Shown in pieces: positions 10,294 through 22,559 of a DNA stretch of 64,000 nt. Position numbers and translations under genes: made by a program. The stretch lies in assembly GCA_012934845.2 (NCBI GenBank), contig WNNJ02000339.1, positions 1 through 64,000 of the forward strand, given 5' to 3'. Source of the DNA: Pomphorhynchus laevis (Eukaryota; Acanthocephala; Palaeacanthocephala; Echinorhynchida; Pomphorhynchidae). Numbering within the stretch: position 1 is the first letter of the stretch; each line of letters opens with the position of its first letter. The notes beneath the pieces are model-generated. The model did no database searches, was not told where the DNA came from, and worked only from the letters and a program-made list of their open reading frames with translations.

Positions 10294-11145
10294 ACGGCGA
10301 ATAGAGATGTTGTCGGAATCGAATTGCCAGGATTCGGTGAGACAAAAGAGATCGATGGATTGCTTAGTGAATTGGTTGAAGATAAGATCGAATTAAAGGA
10401 GAATAGATGTAGTGTTGAGTAGGCCGAGGTGGAAACCGTGTGTGGTGGTGAAAAGGGCTAGCGGATAAGGTACATAGATAAGATAGAGCGCCATCGAATT
10501 TTGGGGCGGGTGTGCACAACTTGAAAATTTCCGTCGATGTTTCGGATGGAGAGAGATGTTTCGCCATTTTTCTCACGACGGCGTTTTTCGATGCAGGCAG
10601 ATGAGAGTTGAGCGATTTCGAAAACGGTTCGATCGGGTAAAATGCGAGTGTTTAATGACGACATGAATTTTAATCGTTGAGAAGACAGAGGACGCGTGAA
10701 AACGATGCATGAAAACAATTTTCAGGAAATGGGGCTGAGAAGAATTAAATTGAGAATATTTGTTTAGGTGGATGAATGCGACGTTAGGGATATCGTTGAA
10801 AAAGGACGGTTTATCCGCAGGAACAAGAGACGAGAATATTGTTCTGAAGGCGGATATTTCTAGGTTGAGACATGCTTCTGGAGATAAGGAGATTAAAGGA
10901 GTGATATTAGTAACGATTACGCAGCGATCGCGAGAAGGAAACGTTCCCGTAAAGGAGAACCAGTGACGTGAGTGGGTGAGATCAAGATCGGAGAGCTGAC
11001 AGTTGAGGATTTGGAGGGAGTTAGTTTTACGGCTAGAGACATAGAGGATAAAGATAATAGAGATGGTGGCAAGCGATGTGCGGAAAGATTGTAAGTGGAA
11101 AGATCGTGGAGGTTGGTGGAGGTTATTTTGATTGATGGATGTGGA

Positions 11146-11364
11146 TTATTGAGAAGCGAGACAGGAGGGACGGGGCGTGTCGGGGAGTGTAGATGACATG
11201 GGATGCGAAGTGTATATTGTGACAGGATCAGTGGGTGGAGAAATGATATTGTAAATGATGGGGGTAGTTTGAGTGGACGTGTTGGATGTTGATATGTGCT
11301 TATGTGAGAGGTTACGGATTAATTTGTTTTCACAAAATCCACATAGAAAGTCTTCTTTAGACAT
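11146..11364 (-). pseudogene. N-terminal piece of the LINE protein
   Basis: 72 codons starting MSKEDFLCGFCENKL, with one CxxC pair, then a Ser/Thr/Pro-rich stretch. It sits where the start of the LINE protein is expected. I recognise no domain. Confidence 0.4.
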
Positions 11365-11370
11365 AATGTT

Positions 11371-11794
11371 GTAGCAGGCGATTGTTGTCCAGACGATGCA
11401 GTCGTGTGTTGAGCACTGTACTTGTAGTTGATTAATCTACATTTTAATCTTCATTCATTTCAAAACACTGTCCCTATTACAGCTTAACGACATGTAAATT
11501 AATATTATTAATTTGGTAGATATTTGCCTATTAAGTTGTAGGCAAATTATTCTAAATATCTATTGACTGTCTTTGAGATTAAGTCTCATAAATTGTTGAG
11601 AAAATATTACGGGATTTTTCTCTACACGTTTCTGTAATTGCGTTGATAAATGTTTACATTGGCATTTGCTACTTTGTTTCATATTCATGCTTTGCAATAA
11701 CCACTAACTTAAATGAGCAATTTCCATGTATTTTAAATCCCTTATTAATTAATATATTATTATAGATCTTAAGTTTAGAAATAATTATAGCAAG
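11371..11794. other. No gene seen
   Basis: AT-rich spacer between the LINE and a Naiad-type PLE copy. A short direct/inverted block around 11515-11560 (TATTTGCCTA...GGCAAATTATT) is the only structure I noticed. Confidence 0.5.
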
Positions 11795-13312
11795 TTATGA
11801 ATTCTATAATGGATAAAAGGGATATAAAAGGGGTAATAAAACTATATCACAATAAAACTATAGTAATAAATATATATAAAATAAAATTATATATATTCCA
11901 ATATATATAACTATATATTGGAATTAAAAATTACATAAAAATCTAATAACACCTAGGTTCATATGTAGTGCATTTAAATGTACATTAAAACCACTTTCTG
12001 TCTATATGAATAAAATACTTAAAGTAATTAAAGCACACTTCAAAAAATATTGTAGTATAATCGAAATTAATACTGGTATAAAACACTATTTCAGTATTAA
12101 TTCTACAAAAAAAATTTAGAACAGACAAAAGGAATAAATTTTCATAATATAAATACATACGATTTTAGTACGCTTTATACAAATCTAGATTTAGTAGATA
12201 TTAAAGAAGCGTTAGTAAAATTAATTAATCTTATATTCGGAAAAAGATAAACATACATATGTTATAATAACTATAACGCATATCTAACAAAAATTAAACC
12301 ATCAAGTAAATATAAATATATGGATAAAATTGAATTAATAGAATTATTTAATATTTTAATAAATCAAAATTATTTAAGGGTAGGGGCATCTATATTTAGA
12401 CAAATAAAAGGTGTTTCAATGGGTGGTAATAGTAGCACGCTTAAAACTGATTTATTTTTAAGCTTTATAGAATATGAATTTGTTCATAAATGTGTAAAAA
12501 ATAAATCTAAATTATATAAAATATGAAATATATGTATCGATATATTGATGATATATTGTATTTAATTCTAGCAATTTTTATTCAATAAACGAACAAATTT
12601 ATCCAGGTAGCCTTATTCTTAATAATACCAATATTAATGATAAAGAAAGTATATATATTACTATGAACATTAAATTAACATTAACTAAAACTACTATTAA
12701 TTTATGTCGTAAAGATGACATATTTAAATTTACAAGAAACATATTTTTGCATGAGCATTCATGCATACCATGTAATATAAAATATAATACATTAGATAAT
12801 GAAATTTTAAGAATTGCAACAATATGTAATGATATTGGCTTTCATCAAAATCATTTAAATTGTTTAATAGATGCATATTTTAAACTAGGTAACTATAAAA
12901 ATACAATCAAACAGAAAATAGTAAAATATATGAATCAACACAATAATATTAAAAGTAAATTTAAAAAGAAGCGGAAATTTTTAAGAATAATAAATAATAT
13001 ACTTTGTATTAGAATAAGATACTATATGATCAAATTTAATCATAGAAAATACGTAATTAGCACGTGTTTGGCCCAGCTGCTATACTAGGAATAGAGCCCG
13101 AAACCTGATAACATAGCAGTTCCTTCTGATGACATCTTTTCGTTATTCGGGTAAATCGTTTTTATTTATTAGTCAATTCATAAAAATTGATTTTTATTTT
13201 AATTTTTAACTTTATATAAATATAAAGTATGTAAAATCTGTTGATTGTTTATTATTTATAATTATTTATCTTTTTATATACAGTAAAAATATATAGACTC
13301 AGTTAGCTGGTT
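11795..13312 (+). mobile_element. Naiad-type PLE, 5'-truncated copy
   Basis: Begins near TTCTATAATGGATAAAA, which corresponds to about 51485 in the near-complete copy, and runs to the family's 3' end TAGACTCAGTTAGCTG at 13297-13312. It keeps the RT palm (PSSKYKYMDKIELIE, GVSMGGNSS in place of GVPMGGNSS, RYIDD with damage) and the 3' structured module (about 13010-13165). In-frame stops and small gaps make it non-functional; it is clearly older than the copy at 49.9 kb. Confidence 0.88.
12320..13088 (+). pseudogene. Naiad-type PLE reverse transcriptase remains
   Basis: 12320-12526 carries the RT segment around GVSMGGNSSTLK; 12663-13088 carries the C-terminal part (NIKLTLTKTTINLCRK, FTRNIFLHEHSC, ILRIATICNDIGF). 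They lie in the same order as in 50958-52632 but in broken frames; the RYIDD motif between them (about 12535-12560) is damaged. Confidence 0.75.
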
Positions 13313-13863
13313 TGATTAATTGAAAATATCGTTCGACAGCTTTTCTCGTGGTTTTGGCTAATTTAAATTGCTTTTCTGTTACTAAGCGATTTTCCATGAT
13401 TATTCAAACGATTTAATGTATGTATTATAGATATACCGTTTTATATATAGATACAATGTATTTTAAGATGTGTGAAATGCGATAAGTGATTAAAAACTTA
13501 AGTTCACTATTTCGGTATGCTTTGCTAATATCATCTTTAAAAATATGTGTTCACAAGTGTGGGTTAGTCAACTTCCAAAAAATTTGATTGATAAATTTGT
13601 CTTGTTGGTAAACAATTTTATCACGAAAATAGTGTTTTCAATTCTCTAAAAAGTTAAGCTTTATAGAAATGTTAGCTTGGAATAATCAAAAATAAGTTAT
13701 TTTTTATTGAGATTCATGTTTCCAGCACAGAACGAAAACAGTGCCAAGTATTAACATGACAGTTGGCACATATACCTAACATGTAGTGTTGAGGTTTAAT
13801 AGTTATTTATCTTTAATTTGAAGATATTACTATCACAGAAAATTAAAATGTTGTTTATGCTAG

Positions 13864-14138
13864 ATTATCCGCCGTATATGGTGGTACTTACATGTTGAAT
13901 AAGCCTGTTGATAATATAGTATACAACTCCGATGGAACGGTGAGAGGAATTGAATCTGAGGGCGAAACTGTCGAATGTGATTTGATTGTATGTGATCCGT
14001 CGTATGCACCTGACCAATGTAAGAAAACTGGATCTGTTATTCGAGCAATCTGCATCCTTAATCATCCAATAAAGCATACAGACAATTCTAATTCTTGTCA
14101 AATTATAATTCCAAGAGGACAGATTAATCGGCAAAACG
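13864..14138 (+). CDS. GDI: Rab GDP-dissociation inhibitor, internal exon
   Basis: Translates from ...(R)[18 protein letters not shown] through [12 protein letters not shown] and [16 protein letters not shown] to [11 protein letters not shown]. This is the GDI/CHM core that binds the switch regions and hypervariable tail of GDP-bound Rab proteins and extracts them from membranes. The acceptor is TATGCTAG at 13856-13863, splitting an Arg codon; the donor is G|GTAAGT at 14139. No stop or frame change. The N-terminal exons (dinucleotide-binding-like fold, Rab-binding platform) are not found in the window and must lie upstream or beyond the PLE copy at 11.8-13.3 kb. Confidence 0.93.
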
Positions 14139-14220
14139 GTAAGTGCTGAATATTTAATATCACTATATATAAAAATTAATTTGAAGAAATCACCATTTCA
14201 TGCTACGTCTTTATTTTCAG

Positions 14221-14365
14221 ATATCTACATTGCATCAGTATCACATTCTCATGGCGTTACCGCCAGTCCGTGGTTCCTCGCAATTGCCAGTACTGTTGTC
14301 GAAACAAGCGATCCTCAAAGAGAACTTAAACCCGCTCTATCGATGCTTGAACCAATCGATCGGAT
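14221..14365 (+). CDS. GDI: Rab GDP-dissociation inhibitor, internal exon
   Basis: Reads (D)IYIASVSHSHGVTASPWFLA, then IASTVVETSDPQRELKPALS and MLEPID. The ETSDP...EPALxxLEPID block is diagnostic of GDI. Acceptor is TTTATTTTCAG at 14210-14220 and donor AT|GTAAGT at 14366; the intron before it is only 82 bp. The segment SPWFLA replaces the more usual GKYIA, a mild family deviation. Frame joins the previous exon in phase 1 and leaves in phase 2. Confidence 0.93.
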
Positions 14366-15315
14366 GTAAGTATTTATCCAGTATTTATGCTTTTTATTTA
14401 TCTAAAGCATTCAATATTGAATTGTTCACCATTCAGTTTCTACATATAAATCAGATTACTCTACAGAGACTTCATCTATTAGCCTCATATTAAAAATGGA
14501 ACTATCTTTATTATAAAAACAAAATTTTATAATCTAGTATTTGTACGAACCGATTAATAAGATAACATGCTTTACAAGTTAACTCGACAGGTAAAAGAAT
14601 TCAAAAATTTATTTACATTATTTTGCTTAAATACAATGAAATCACTTAATAAATTTCAAGGAATAAAATTTTCTTCAAAATTTATATTTTGAAGAAATAG
14701 AATTATCAAATTAAAAAGTACCCTGTCCACTGATATAATAGAGTTAAGTAAAACTTAAGTTTTTGTGTAAATTAAGGAATCAAAAAAACAAAGATAATGA
14801 AAATAATTATCATTTGAGTACCATTTATAATCAAATTCATACATTAAATCAGTTAACAGGTCTGATTTATTCCGAGAAAAAAATCATTGAATTTTGAATA
14901 TATAAAGATCCAAAATAGAAAGCCAAAAATTTTATCTAAGCATCTGCACTTGGAAAATAAAATGAAAATGAGCATTTTACAATTAAATGTTTACACACAT
15001 TTTGAACGAATTACATCTACGATTACATTAAAATACCACGTGTCTATTTGCAACACGTAATTAATCAAATCACCTAATTTGAACTATAGTTCTTTTATGT
15101 TATTTAAAAAATAAAGTCTATAGAATTTAATAATTAAAAGAGTAATTTAAAAATAAAAAGACTAAAATCACACCTAAGTAGTTAAAAATATTTCAAAATC
15201 ATGTGATAGCCCAGCAAATCATAAAGACACATTACTTTTAATTATAAATAATTAAATTTAAAAGCACTCTTCTCAAGTGAAATGTGTTGAATTTCAGAGA
15301 TAGTGTAAGCAAATC
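14366..15315. other. GDI intron, nothing recognised
   Basis: AT-rich intron sequence without a supportable gene or repeat family. Confidence 0.5.
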
Positions 15316-15600
15316 AGATCACTTAACTGAGACTACATTTTTTGTGCTACAAAGAAATATCTGAATCTTAAAAAGAATTATAATAACCAAGTATTTTTCT
15401 AAAACGAGTAATATAGATAATATATTATTTATTATAATAATATTATAGGTCATCAGGAAAAACTGCTATGTTATCTGGTTTGATACATCATAGCAGCAAG
15501 GCCAAATACATGGCAATTATTTATTTCTACAAATAGTTAAACAACGTATTTCTGAATAGTTAAGAATTTTATTACTGCCCATTTTTACAAAATTTTTGTT
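15316..15600 (-). mobile_element. Naiad-type PLE 3' end, old copy in GDI intron
   Basis: Starts with the terminal motif as CACTTAACTGAGACTACA, contains GGTCATCAGGAAAAACTGCT...CTATGTTATC and GCCAAATACATGGCAATTA, the 3' structured module in minus orientation (about 15440-15515). Degraded and 5'-truncated. Confidence 0.7.
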
Positions 15601-16261
15601 TTTGTCTCTATACTTTGCAAAATCATAACATATTTGGGATTTACATAACAGTTTGAATAATTGCTACTACGAAAATTCACACATTAGAGTTTTATGGTGT
15701 CATTATTAATCTTAACTACAACGAATTCAAACTTATTACATCAATAAATATAATTTTTTTATTCACAATAAAAAGTGTTTAGTTTGTCAAACAAAATATG
15801 TATCTGTAGAATTATACTGTTCTCCTTCCTAGATAGAATTGATTTATTTTTAACTTTGAAGCTATTACATTCTACCTAGTTGTCTTAGCAAATTTGGATT
15901 TTTCTTAATGTACGCTACCACTAATCTAATATGATTAGACTAATTGTTACAAAACTGAGTATAAAGTGAATCCAACCTTACAAACGGTAAAGGTCAGTTG
16001 AAATGATTTCAAATCTATAATTATAACGAAACTATTTATTCTACATTTTCTCGATGGTTGTTTAAATGCATTTATCTATAAATATTGTTATCGCTGAAAT
16101 TACAATTTAAAGTGAATTTACTTAACCTTTAAATATATAATACAATGTATATATTATTTTTTACAGTAAATAAATCAAATACAATAAATCAAATATCTCA
16201 AATGACAGAGTTTAAAATCAAAGGCTAATAATAATTATTATTACAAGCAAACATTGGCCAT
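15601..16261. other. GDI intron, nothing recognised
   Basis: AT-rich sequence between PLE and LINE debris. No gene, repeat or RNA could be supported. Confidence 0.4.
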
Positions 16262-17335
16262 CTCTTCTGTTTATCAAAAATGATTGTGAACAGGTTTTCC
16301 ATGTGTAGAGCGTGGCGCTCTTAAACAGGCAGATGCAGCACGAGCTAAGGCATATGAAATTTTCTCTCTTATATTTTTTATTAATTGAGGATATGGGAGT
16401 TCGCTTTTTGAGCTTAATTTTGAGGCTATTTGCTTCATTATCCTAGTAGATTCCTGACTTGATCCTCCTGAAGACGAAAAAATTAACGGACTGAAATGCG
16501 CCTGTTCTAAACTTAAAATTCGCTCTCCATACTTCGATATTTTCCGTTTTTCATGGTATTCAAAGTCAGCCTTACTTTCAGTTCGGGAGTTAGAAGGAGC
16601 ATGTACATTAAATATCGCGACAACCAAATTATTTGCTAATTATTATTTTCTAATGCTCGCAAAGACCATCCATAGCGACCTGCTAATGCATCGCTAAACT
16701 CATTGTTTGTAAGCCGAAACCCCTCGTGACGTAGAGGTAGGGAAGATAGCCACGATGAAGCTCCCTTGTAACTAGCATGTGCCAATATCTTAAAGTAATC
16801 CGCTGGTAGAGATTTTAGTATTAATTCTTTCCTCGATTTGGCTACGTTTAATCTCATGTACGGAATGTTTCTAGCTATTTGAGTTTAAATATCCCTCAGG
16901 TTTTCTCCCGTATATCCGTCTCGATAGGTTTCGTACATTCTACGAGAACAATCGTACTCCAAGTCAGCGATGTATTCCGGATCAACTAACCCAATGCCCC
17001 CTAACTTGAACGGTAGAGTTAATAATTCTTTATGTGCTTGTTCAATTTTCGCTTGTGTGATTAACTCAATAAAACCGCTATACAATAGGTTTTTCAGACA
17101 TCTAGTGACATCCGTGCACATTGGTACTGTTCTGTAAGTATATATCCATTTCCATTGCACAGAGTGTATTAAGCTGGAATAAGAAGTCTGTCGATCAATT
17201 TTACTTATTTCAACTAATCTTTCAAGTGTGGATGCCCAGGATGTTACCCTGTTTTTTATAATATCCAAAACATCAGTATCTGCTCCAATGGGAGTTTCGA
17301 GGACTTCGATAGCACGCTCACTTTTTTTACAGCCA
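16262..17335 (-). mobile_element. RLE-type LINE, 5'-truncated fragment in GDI intron
   Basis: Three consecutive minus-strand pieces. 17335-16885: thumb region (EVLETPIGADTDV, RLVEISKIDRQTSYSSLIHS, FKLGGIGLVDPEY). 16857-16636: SYKGASSWLSSLPLRHEGF and DALAGRYGW. 16627-16274: VAIFNVHAPSNS then EKRKISKYGERILSLEQAHF and SPLIFSSSGGSS, the distal half of the restriction-like endonuclease. The CCHC finger and first half of the nuclease that should lie between RYGW and VAIFNVHAPSN are missing, so there is an internal deletion near 16625-16640. Same broad family as 59796-63176. Confidence 0.8.
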
Positions 17336-17339
17336 GTGA

Positions 17340-17556
17340 TATATTATATGTATATATTATTATATAAATAATAATAAAATATTTTATTATATATTCTATT
17401 TTAATATATTATATATTTATTTTTATATTAAATAATGATGTATTTTCATCTTTATTAAATTTTCTAATCGTTTTCGATCGCAAATTTCGTAATTGTTTAT
17501 AACACTTAACGAAACTTTCTAAACAAAAATGAATTGTATATGTTTTAAATTTTTAG
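17340..17556. other. GDI intron, TA-rich tract
   Basis: Imperfect ATATTATATA-type tract directly after the LINE fragment (17338-17440), then the acceptor region of the 55-bp exon. Confidence 0.5.
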
Positions 17557-17611
17557 ATTCTATGACCAATCTGATTTATTTGAACCGCAACATGACGGAT
17601 CAAAAAATAGG
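17557..17611 (+). CDS. GDI: Rab GDP-dissociation inhibitor, 55-bp exon
   Basis: A very short exon giving (I)FYDQSDLFEPQHDGSKNR, aligned with the KFVxISDLYEPxDDGxES stretch of animal GDI. Acceptor TTTTTAG (17550-17556), donor AGG|GTAAGT at 17612. It continues the phase-2 end of the previous exon and ends in phase 0. It is isolated between introns of 3191 and 8165 bp full of transposon remains, and was recognised only by homology and splice phase. Confidence 0.88.
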
Positions 17612-17999
17612 GTAAGTCAATGGTTAATTTTGCTACCTTAGTAAGTGATCATGATAGTTAAGTGGATTTTACATGCACTTAGAATTTTTATAATATAAAT
17701 ATGTTATAAAAATTATAAATATAATTTTTATAATATTTTTATTATTGTATTTTTATAATGTTAAATAATTCAATTGTGTTTTTTGTAATTAAAATTTATA
17801 ATTGAATTTTTAATGGTAATAATCCTAGGGTATGATCGGAATTGAATGATAATTTGCATATCACCTTATTGAGTAATTATTATCGTCATGTCGTCGTTGT
17901 CACATTCTCATATACCTTCTCTATAGTTTTATAAACAACTAAATGTGAAGTGCACATGTTTAATGCATCGATCTTGCAGTATCTGATAATATTTGATTC
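17612..17999. other. GDI intron, nothing recognised
   Basis: AT-rich sequence between the donor and the LINE fragment; nothing supportable. Confidence 0.4.
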
Positions 18000-19015
18000 G
18001 TCATTTGGACATACTAGCCATTGCTAGATACAGTGAGACTCCCAAACTTGTTCATTTATGTTTCGCAAGATCAAATGTTCTAGTAACTTACAACATATGC
18101 TAGTAAGACTAACGGGTTTGTAATTTTTCTCATAAGAACGATAATCTATTTTGAAAATTGAACGGATTATAGATTTAGATCAATCCTCTGGAAGCACCGA
18201 AGGTGTTAGAGAAAGCATAAATATCCGATGCAAAGGTTGACAAATATATGAAGATAATTAACGAAGGTATTCCGTTATAACCTGCGGAATTGCATCGTTT
18301 TAATTGTACGAGTTGGTTATATACGACGCTGATGAATTTCTTTGAAAGAAGAGTATACGGCACTTGACTATATGACCAACATCATACAGGTTTTGATTTA
18401 CTATGGGAATAAAGGTCTGGGCAAATGCATTGACAACTCTTTGTTATCAACAATTATCCGATTATCAATGCATAAGTAGAAACTGCCATTCAACTGTGGT
18501 TTTGAATAGCAGTATTTGTAAAAGGCAGACGGGTCGGTGGAAAATTGGTTTATAATGGATTCTTCAAATTTCAACTTCTTAAGTCACTTTAAGGCTTTGA
18601 ATTTATTTCTAATGATGCAATATGATCTATATTCATCTGGATGACTTTGATATCTGCGATAAAGATAGCTGTATGCTTCTAAAAGACTTTTTAATTCTTA
18701 GTCAAATCATGGGTTGCAATGTTTTCAACACTGATGTACATAATGGCGCATTTCTGTGAAGTAGATATGTAAGTGTGTCACGAAAATGGCATCATGCACT
18801 TTCCAGCTCAACAACAAAGGGGCCTAGCCAAATTATTTGATGAACATAACTCCTAATTGCAGTGTAATTAGTTTTAAAAATATTTATTGTGTCATTATAA
18901 TTGCCAGCATATGGAATAACAAATTGAAATCCGCTTAACATGTTACAATGATCGCTATTTCCGATTGCCGCTAGATACTTTATCTTAATGGGTATATCCT
19001 CGGTTGACAAATTAA
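18000..19015 (-). pseudogene. APE-type LINE ORF2 fragment (endonuclease end to RT start)
   Basis: From high to low coordinates on the minus strand: PIKIKYLAAIGNSDHCNML (end of an APE endonuclease; GNSDH contains the catalytic SDH), DPSAFYKYCYSKPQLNGSF (linker before RT), CNSAGYNGIPS (normally SxGPDGIP), and YKPVSLTSICCKLLEHLILR (RT motif). Many frame changes. It is a different LINE from the one at 7630. It lies in the 8.2-kb GDI intron in antisense to the gene. Confidence 0.7.
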
Positions 19016-20603
19016 TGAGTATTACGAAAGCGTTTAGTTATATACGAACTAAATTGCAATATACAATCTAGTATATAAGAAACTCGTAATTGAGTAAGAG
19101 AGGTGATTGGCTTATTACAGTGGGGGCACGTTGGTGTGTTGTGGACGCAACGAAGCATAATATTTATTTAATGTGACAAATATTTTAAAGAGTCATTCTG
19201 AAAGTAAACATCAGATTGTAATGTATTTTGAAACGAAATCAGAAAATAGTGACAGATGGCACAATGTCACAATGCCACAATTCCACAAAGGATTCGCGAA
19301 AAACCCTAACTTAGTTTCTACCGACTTAAATATTTTTCAGCTCTTGACTGCAACCTCGTCTGCAGTCAAGGCAGTCTCGTCTGCAACCTTGCATGTTGCA
19401 GATGATGCAACTTACGAGGGTTGCATCATCTACATACCATCTATTTTTGTATTTCTCGTACCTTCATTTGCAAAGAATGTACAAGCGGTACGAAACCGCA
19501 GCATTTACATTCATTGAAAAGGGGTCGCTTTGTATCGCCACTTGCTAATTTACTCTGTTTCTTCAATTAACAACGATTTAGTGTAAGCATTTTAGTAGTA
19601 TTTTTATAGGGCTAATGTTCTGAAATAGTAAGTAGTATCAGTTCATTGTTTTTGTTTCTTATAGAATTTACAATATACAGAGTATCTAACTGTTTTCTGT
19701 CAACTCGATTGTCCTACACTAGTCTGTCCTACACAACAAAGGAAGTAGGCTTGTCGACAGTTAAGCCTACTTGATAAGTAGGCTTCTCTTTTTTGATAAG
19801 TAGGCTTATCAAAGACACATTAGATCGATTTTTTAGATGCAATAATCACAGTGAACTTCGAAATACATTCCGCTAGCAACTCAGATTTTCTCCCGTGATT
19901 AGATAAAAACGACCTCAACATTTGTGCATTCAATCCAGGTTGTCCAACTGCTCCATTTATACATTTCACAGTTCTAATGATGTCATTTTCTAAAATATCA
20001 GAAAATACACGCGTTAAAAGGTTGAAATTGTTAACTGAGCTCATTTGTTATCAATGACGGTTTGGGTTTGCGTTTATACACACCGACACTTCACAAATAT
20101 TGTATCGTTTAGTGAATACGGTAATAAGCTTTAGACTATCTGGATGAAATAGACAGTCCAAACGAATGTTTAAATCATTTCTAACGAGTTTTGCTCATTG
20201 CTTATGCACCTTGCACCCATCAAGTGTTGAATTCTTCTAAGCTTATCTATACTTTGCAAATGTAGTCTGGAATTAGATCTTCTCAATTACTGTACAAATC
20301 TGGTTTCGTTTATAAGTTCACTGTAATATTTCCTATATTCCACAAATTCAAACTTTTTTTTAGTTTTTATATGTAATCTTTTGTACATTTTGAGGTTATG
20401 TTTTGAATAAGTTGACAAAACTCTAATCATAAATGTAAGACAGTTTGACTTCCCACCTTGGAGATTCTTCTACAAATTTAGTGAGAAGATTTTTTCCTGG
20501 CCAACGAAATATTTTGCTCTGTTGCCTTTCGGGATTTTCATTAAGTTGGGTACATGATTAAGTGATGCACATTAGGTCACATCATTAAGTGATGCACATG
20601 ATT
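19016..20603. other. GDI intron, small hairpins only
   Basis: No gene seen. Two local fold-back blocks: 19338-19440 (GACTGCAACCTCGTCTGCAGTC and GATGATGCAAC...GTTGCATCATC) and 19740-19815, with GTAGGCTTA repeated three times in both orientations. A plus-strand frame over 19173-19517 runs through these repeats and is not convincing. Confidence 0.45.
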
Positions 20604-21068
20604 AAAAATGCACATTAGGTAGGTCATCACGTTGTGCTGCCAGGTCTACGCATGTGTTAGCAAACTTTACAAAGAACTCAATCCCTATTTAGAATTAAAC
20701 GGTAGCCATCATTCTCATTTAAGCCCGGCTTCAATTCTTCAATCCAGAGTGACTCGCATATTCGCCTTTCAAATTTTCTTTGGACAGAATAGATAACTTT
20801 AACATTATCAAATGTTAAAGTTATATATTCTGTTAAAGTTATTATAGATAACTTTAACATTATCAAATGTTAAAGTTATCTATTCTGTCCAAAGAAAATT
20901 TGAAAGGCGAATATGCGAGTCACTCCTGATTGAAGAATTGAAGCCGGGCTTAAATGAGAATGATGGCTACCGTTTAATTCTAAATAGGGATTGAGTTCTT
21001 TGTAAAGTTTGCTAACACATGCGTAGACCTGGCAGCACAACGTGATGACCTACCTAATGTGCATTTTT
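20604..21068. repeat. Long palindrome, ~225-bp arms, containing a LINE fragment
   Basis: The left arm from AAAAATGCACATTAGGTAGG at 20604 is matched in reverse by the right arm ending at 21068. The centre near 20836 contains two AACATTATCAAATGTT hairpins. The left arm on the minus strand translates VQRKFERRICESLWIEELKP, the VQRxFTRRI block found late in LINE RT proteins. Only a few arm mismatches are visible, for example a 2-bp gap at about 20928. The right flank repeats neither a terminus nor a TSD that I can see. Confidence 0.85.
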
Positions 21069-22559
21069 GTTTTTACGTGTTTTCTTTTTATATCCTTAAC
21101 ATTTTACTTGTTTCAGATTTCTGATGATGATTCCAAACTGGAATCGAAAATTCAATAAATTTTCTACCTCATGCGGGGCGTCTTGCCATTTCAATTTTGA
21201 TCATCTATTGGTTTCTAATTATATCGTACCACGGTGGTTTGCATAGCAAACCTTAGTATTCTAATGCTCATGGATAAGCGACGTATGAGTATCGTTTCAG
21301 TTGACTTGTGTAACTTGATGATTTCACAAGCATGTGCTTCGGTTGTTTTAATATCTAGTTTTCGTGACAGGACCAATGCGGATGAACATGATAAATATAT
21401 CTCGATTATATAAACGGTAGAAACAGTGATTGCTTTATATCTCAGACAAGATCATTATAGTTTTCAAATTTATGTTGCGTGTGTGGAAACTGAACGCGAA
21501 GTCTAACGATTTTGTGACATTTACTGACGCATTATATTAAAAATACATATTCAAGAAAGTGCGCCCAGTATTGCTATCATAAAAACCGTTACATACAATG
21601 CCAATACGATCATTTCTATCAGGAGTTGTACTCATAGATTAAAAAATTGTTTAAGAACTTTTTTATTGCAATGTGGTCTCAATTTTCACACGTTTTGGTA
21701 CTATCGTGATTGTTTTAGCTTAGAAGTCACGGACACGATTATGCTCAAGTAGCGAAAGATAGCCGTATTTTCAGGATAATGCATAATACTGAGTTTGATT
21801 ATTCGCTTTGAATCGTCACTAGCTAATTGTCCTTATCAGTTGCGATTTCGGCTATAAACAAATACTATTTAATGTAGTTCTAATAATCTACGGATATGCA
21901 GTAAGCCGGGATGACCCACCACAAACAGATATATGATCTAATGCATTTTGAACACTTTCACCTAACTGACTATATATAAACTGTCTAAATCACGAAATCG
22001 TTGGCTTTGATTGAAATCAAAGTCAAGTGATACACAGATTGACGTTTCTGCATGTCTTCGTTGTTTTGATTGTTTTTAAAAATACAGAACAAAATTCTTT
22101 TGAGTTTTCATAATTCGTAGACAAATTGCGACATGGTTCGAAAATGGTAAAGCCACTCATGCTTACAGGCAAATTACATAATTTGCAAATAACATCATTT
22201 AGCAAGGATTCAATCGTGAGTAGACATTTAAATTGAGATCTAGTTCATCTTCGAGCTTAACAAACCATTTTGGGTCATATTTGCATGCGATATGAACGTA
22301 ATTCCAAGCATGCTGAAGGGATTTAGTTAAGCAGGTGTAGTATATATGTAGATCAATTATCGCCATTATCATCAAAATAGTATTAATGATATCAATCAGT
22401 ATAAACATGTACAAGTTATCAGTGCTTGCTCTCCGATGTGTAAAATATTTTTCCGGACTATCCCTGTAGTACAGGTTTATTAAAGTGGCTATTATGAATA
22501 TACATCCATTTACAAGTCCACTAAATTACAAATTTACAGTTTTACAACAACCAAAATAG
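21069..22559. other. GDI intron, unassigned
   Basis: Minus-strand frames around 22023-22414 resemble no domain I know. Composition is slightly less AT-rich than the neighbouring intron, as would fit very old LINE sequence, but I cannot support it. Confidence 0.35.

Larger units (their letters stand above)
7630..11370 (-). mobile_element. APE-type LINE (CR1/L2-like), long decayed copy
   Basis: A 3.7-kb minus-strand element less AT-rich than its surroundings. In order from 5': a short N-terminal protein piece (11146-11364), an APE-type endonuclease (about 9549-10300), reverse transcriptase (about 8297-9366) and a C-terminal part (7680-8156), ending in a GC-rich hairpin (GCGTGCCGGCGCACGC, about 7636-7651). 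The same family is present as 5'-truncated copies at 22560-23125 (-), 24640-25215 (+) and 33330-33890 (+), and as a bare 3' hairpin at 46108-46150 (-). Several frameshifts separate the domains, so it is dead. Confidence 0.8.

Noticed and set aside
10094-10396. A 100-codon plus-strand frame.
   Set aside because: Antisense of the LINE endonuclease region at 7630-11370; a shadow frame.
1-13863. N-terminal exons of GDI upstream of 13864.
   Set aside because: I looked for the GTGLxECILSG and YPLYGLGELPQ blocks on the plus strand and found neither; they are probably outside the window or hidden by a gap in my reading.
19173-19517. A 114-codon plus-strand frame as a gene.
   Set aside because: It runs through local inverted repeats, has no recognised domain, and lies inside the GDI intron.
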